A stretch of 44,775 nt of DNA from CAVQGF01 sp045807945 (GTDB taxonomy: Bacteria; Acidobacteriota; Terriglobia; Terriglobales; Acidobacteriaceae): assembly GCA_045807945.1 (NCBI GenBank), contig JBJMGI010000009.1:1-44775 (forward strand), written 5' to 3'. The position numbers and the translations under genes are program-made. Below, piece after piece: positions 42,339 through 44,775 of the stretch; within the stretch, counting starts at the first letter, position 1; the number at the start of each line of letters is the position of its first letter. A model generated the notes under the pieces. The model searched no databases, had not been told where the DNA came from, and saw only the letters and a list, made by a program, of their open reading frames with translations.

Positions 42339-42566
42339 TCAATGATTGCGCGGGGATTTCGATGGGCCGAAACTCTTATCTTCAGCAATCGTCTTAGCTG
42401 CGCGCGAGAGCCTAAACCGAACAGCCTCCTGACACACAGAACAGGGCGGAAACTGCTCGCGAGCGATGAGGGTCACTTCGTGTTCGCCGCGGTGCTCTTT
42501 GTGCCTGACGAAGTAGAGGCCGGATTCCGGCACCACTTCCCCAGGCTGGAATTCTTTCTCTGGCAT
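42339..42566 (-). CDS. Small CxxC protein, YjzC-like (paralogue B)
   Basis: The 75-residue protein is closely related to its neighbour: FQPGEVVPESGLYFVRHKEHRGEHEVTLIAREQFPPCSVCQEAVRFRL, against IFRPGAPISESGIY...FPECDTCRDRVRFRL in paralogue A. A C-x-x-C pair is conserved; the surrounding pattern suggests a small beta-rich zinc-ribbon-like domain. It lies downstream of pyrH, with a 175-base gap, and upstream of paralogue A by 89 bases. Confidence 0.65.
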   Translation of the reverse strand: MPEKEFQPGEVVPESGLYFVRHKEHRGEHEVTLIAREQFPPCSVCQEAVRFRLSRAAKTIAEDKSFGPSKSPRNH

Positions 42567-42691
42567 ATCTTGCTCGAACGCCGGGGAACCGTGGTCATTC
42601 TACCCAAGTACAGGGTGGCTGCTCAAAAATTCGAAAGCTGCAGGCGTCGAACGGCGTGGGGTGTTGTGGACACCAGTCGAAGTTTGCTGTT

Positions 42692-42707
42692 CTGAGACGC
42701 GGCATGC
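42692..42707. repeat. Partial copy of the GAGACGCGGCATGC repeat
   Basis: CTGAGACGCGGCATGC is identical to 27382-27397, the left part of the 22-base palindrome. The right half is not preserved here. It lies between pyrH and the small CxxC gene. Confidence 0.6.
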
Positions 42708-42741
42708 GGGCCTCCAGGTGGAGATTCTGGCCCTTGCTGGA

Positions 42742-43455
42742 TCAGGCGCTAACGAGGGAGCCGACCTTCTCGCCTGTGACCACCCGCTTGATGTTACCGG
42801 GCTTGTTCATGTTGAAGACGACGATAGGGAGGTTGTTGTCTTTGCAGAGGCTGATGGCAGTGGAGTCCATCACCTTGAGGCCTTTTTTCAGGATGTCGAG
42901 GTAGCTGATCTGGTCGAACATCTTGGCATCTTTGACCAGTACGGGATCGGCGTCGTAGATGCCATCCACTTTGGTGCCCTTGAGGATGGCGTCTGCTTTG
43001 ATCTCCATCGCACGGAGTGATGCGGCCGAGTCGGTAGAGAAATACGGGCTTCCGGTGCCCGCGGCAAAGATCACAACCCGCTCTTTTTCAAGGTGACGGA
43101 TAGCACGGCGGCGGATGAAGGGCTCCGCAACCTGGTTCATTTCAATAGCTGACATCACGCGGGTGTAGACACCGGCTTTTTCGAGCGCGTCCTGCAGGGC
43201 CAGCGCGTTGATCACGGTGGCGAGCATGCCCATGTGGTCGGCGGAGACGCGGTCCATGTGGCGGGCCTGATCGGCGACTCCGCGGAAGAAATTGCCGCCC
43301 CCGACCACGATCGCGATCTGCACTCCCAATTGCTGGACTTCACCCAATTCGGCGGCGATGGCGTGGATGCGTTCAGTCTCAACACCAAAGCCCTTGTTGC
43401 CGGCGAGCGCTTCGCCGGAGAGCTTCAGCAGGATGCGTTTGAAAACGGGAGGCAT
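42742..43455 (-). CDS. pyrH: UMP kinase
   Basis: It phosphorylates UMP to UDP and belongs to the amino-acid kinase family. The 237-residue protein has RILLKLSGEAL at the start, IVVGGGNFFRG, MGMLATVINALALQDAL, TGSPYFSTDSAASLRAME, and DGIYDADPVL. The ATG at 43455 gives the family length; the longer frame to 43512 has unconserved residues. A TATACT -10-like sequence lies just upstream on the minus strand, so the leader is short. It lies in the conserved order tsf-pyrH-frr. Confidence 0.97.
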   Translation of the reverse strand: MPPVFKRILLKLSGEALAGNKGFGVETERIHAIAAELGEVQQLGVQIAIVVGGGNFFRGVADQARHMDRVSADHMGMLATVINALALQDALEKAGVYTRVMSAIEMNQVAEPFIRRRAIRHLEKERVVIFAAGTGSPYFSTDSAASLRAMEIKADAILKGTKVDGIYDADPVLVKDAKMFDQISYLDILKKGLKVMDSTAISLCKDNNLPIVVFNMNKPGNIKRVVTGEKVGSLVSA

Positions 43456-43520
43456 GTACTCAGTATAAAGCAGAAAAGCAAGAGGTAGGAGGCAGGTAAC
43501 AAGCGGCAGCAATTCTGGGA

Positions 43521-44027
43521 CTAAGTAGTGGCGACAGTTCGCTGCTGACTGCGTACGTGCTTTTTCACCATCTGCACGAGTTCAGAGCGGCCGACGCAGT
43601 ATTCGGTTAATTCGACCTCCTTGCCCCCACGCAGGTAGAGCACTGCCCGGCCATCCATTGAAACTACTGCGTCTTCCAAATCCGTCCAGGGAACGAACTT
43701 TGTCAAAAACAGCCGCTTCCAGTGCAGTCCGTTTTCTGCTGCGATGATTGTCGCCGGCCAACTCCCGATCGTCATTGTGAAAAATAAAGCCATGGCAATC
43801 AGCCCAAACCAATCCCCTGATCGGAACGGTTCTGTCGGAAAGAGAAGCAGACTCAGGTAAAAACAGACTCCCCATCCGGACATTATTAATCCAGCGTCGT
43901 ACGCCACGCGAACGGGCGGCACTGGTCGGAACGATTTGCCATCGCTGCTCGGGCTGTTAGCAAGTGACGCAGACCAGCGGATCAAAACAGGTACAAGAGC
44001 GACGGCTGCAGTGGTTGCGGCTGACAT
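43521..44027 (-). CDS. Membrane protein with PH-like domain, hypothetical
   Basis: The protein (168 residues from the ATG at 44027) has two to three hydrophobic segments (MSGWGVCFYLSLLLF and WFGLIAMALFFTMTIGS), then a C-terminal domain like a bacterial PH domain (ENGLHWKRLFLTKFVPWTDLEDAVV, ...GGKEVELTEY). I start at the ATG at 44027; the longer frame from 44084 overlaps a palindromic repeat. It stands between tsf and pyrH, breaking the usual adjacency, and its function is unknown. Confidence 0.65.
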   Translation of the reverse strand: MSAATTAAVALVPVLIRWSASLANSPSSDGKSFRPVPPVRVAYDAGLIMSGWGVCFYLSLLLFPTEPFRSGDWFGLIAMALFFTMTIGSWPATIIAAENGLHWKRLFLTKFVPWTDLEDAVVSMDGRAVLYLRGGKEVELTEYCVGRSELVQMVKKHVRSQQRTVATT

Positions 44028-44085
44028 TCTGAGTGAGAGTAGCACAACAAAATGGGGGGCCGAAGCCCGCCATTGTTCTTCCAAT

Positions 44086-44129
44086 CACGGCCGAGGCGGC
44101 CGTGCTACATCAACTTCTGTGCTACATCA
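44086..44129. repeat. Palindrome plus GTGCTACATCA direct repeat
   Basis: CACGGCCG and CGGCCGTG form an 8-bp stem around AGG (44086-44104). GTGCTACATCA then occurs twice, at 44102-44112 and 44119-44129. It is related to the palindrome at 19212-19233 within the Gfo/Idh gene. Confidence 0.7.
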
Positions 44130-44144
44130 CTTCTGTTTTATTTA

Positions 44145-44775
44145 TTACTCTTCCTTGGCCTGCTGCTCGTACTTGGTCGAGGCGATGGTCTCGGCGACTT
44201 CGCCGACCTTAAAGCGGGCGAAGCGGCGCACGGCGATGTTCTCGCCGAGCTTCCCCACCGTGGTGGCGATCAGCTGCTCGATGGTGATAGCCGGGTCCTT
44301 CACGAAAGGCTGGTTCAACAGGCAGACCTCTTCGTAGAACTTCGACATCTTGCCTTCGACGATCTTTTCGACGACAGGCGCCGGCTTACCGGTTGCGGCG
44401 GCCTGGGCTCCGTAGATGTCCTTTTCTTTCTCAAACGCCTCCGCAGTCACGTCTTCCTTGCGGATGAACTTCGGGTCGGTCGCGGCGATGTGCATGGCGA
44501 TGTCTTTCACCATCTCCTGGAAGTGCTCGTTGCGGGCGACGAAGTCGCTCTCGCAGTTCACTTCGAGAAGCACGCCGATCTTTCCGCCGGCGTGGATGTA
44601 GCTATTAACGACGCCTTCGCTGGTGGCGCGCGATGCTTTCTTCGCGGCCGTAGCGATGCCCTTTTTTCGCAGGACGACGATGGCCTCTTCGATGTTCCCC
44701 TTGGCTTCTTCGAGAGCCTTGCGGCAATCCATCATGGGAGCGCTGGTCTTTTCGCGAAGTTCCTTAACCTGCTGG
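44145..44775 (-). CDS. tsf: Elongation factor Ts (5' end outside window)
   Basis: EF-Ts recycles EF-Tu-GDP. The gene runs off the right edge; the visible part encodes about 209 residues. The N-terminal end reads QVKELREKTSAPMMDCRKALEEA, matching the family motif KELREKTGAGMMDCKKAL, with GAG replaced by SAP. It continues with ATAAKKASRATSEGVV, GVLLEVNCESDFVARNE and the dimerisation region. The first few residues are missing. rpsB is expected just beyond the edge, as in most bacteria. Confidence 0.96.
   Translation of the reverse strand, partial: QQVKELREKTSAPMMDCRKALEEAKGNIEEAIVVLRKKGIATAAKKASRATSEGVVNSYIHAGGKIGVLLEVNCESDFVARNEHFQEMVKDIAMHIAATDPKFIRKEDVTAEAFEKEKDIYGAQAAATGKPAPVVEKIVEGKMSKFYEEVCLLNQPFVKDPAITIEQLIATTVGKLGENIAVRRFARFKVGEVAETIASTKYEQQAKEE

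Overview
The window reads as a GC-rich Gram-negative chromosome, most likely an Acidobacteriota (Koribacter-like) genome. The inference rests on a lipid A pathway (fabZ, lpxA, lpxI), BamA and Skp/OmpH, TonB-type proteins, VKOR, a sorbosone-dehydrogenase-like protein, a CGNR regulator, many secreted beta-propeller and lipoprotein genes, and families of short dispersed palindromic repeats. No rRNA, tRNA, CRISPR array, transposase, integrase or phage gene was seen, so this is mainly housekeeping and ordinary accessory chromosome.

Layout. 1-522 is non-coding, with an AT-rich edge, a G-rich tract and short repeats. 523-9004 holds cell-envelope and accessory genes: a secreted hypothetical, a glutathione peroxidase, a DUF1624/HGSNAT-like membrane protein, an NAD(P)-binding protein, an SBP56-like propeller, a large secreted protein, VKOR, a small ORF and a Kbl-type PLP enzyme. 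9005-18934 runs on the plus strand: a TonB-like protein, a 35-codon membrane ORF coupled to miaA, a GH3/NagZ-like enzyme, a lipoprotein, a zinc-ribbon membrane protein, pyrR-pyrB-pyrC, a double PilZ protein and a YhhQ-type transporter. 18931-23538 carries minus-strand lipid A genes (fabZ-lpxA, lpxI, a Gfo/Idh/MocA oxidoreductase), split by a plus-strand sugar-dehydrogenase-like gene. 23605-31072 holds an M20 peptidase, tatA, maf, treZ, an ABM-domain protein, an amidohydrolase and lepA. 31322-35862 carries a second TonB-like protein, skp and bamA. 36002-41069 holds an EamA exporter divergent from a CGNR regulator, a molybdopterin oxidoreductase and a propeller lipoprotein. The right end (41198-44775, minus strand) is the translation/UMP kinase block tsf-pyrH-frr with three small genes interspersed.

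The most distinctive signal is a set of short repeats that sit between genes and also inside or at the ends of open reading frames without breaking them. An element at 38227-38280 adds 18 codons to the molybdopterin oxidoreductase and shares 31 identical bases with an intergenic copy at 41857. A CAGCAAC-type repeat in maf is identical over 20 bases to one at 455-474. A palindrome lies in the Gfo/Idh gene, and two repeats supply the stop codons of treZ and the ABM gene. Other points of interest are a palindromic operator candidate over the divergent exporter/CGNR promoters, a Gfo/Idh enzyme in a lipid A cluster (possible GnnA-like role), the miaA-coupled micro-ORF, a pair of small CxxC proteins between pyrH and frr, and two genes whose best start may be CTG.
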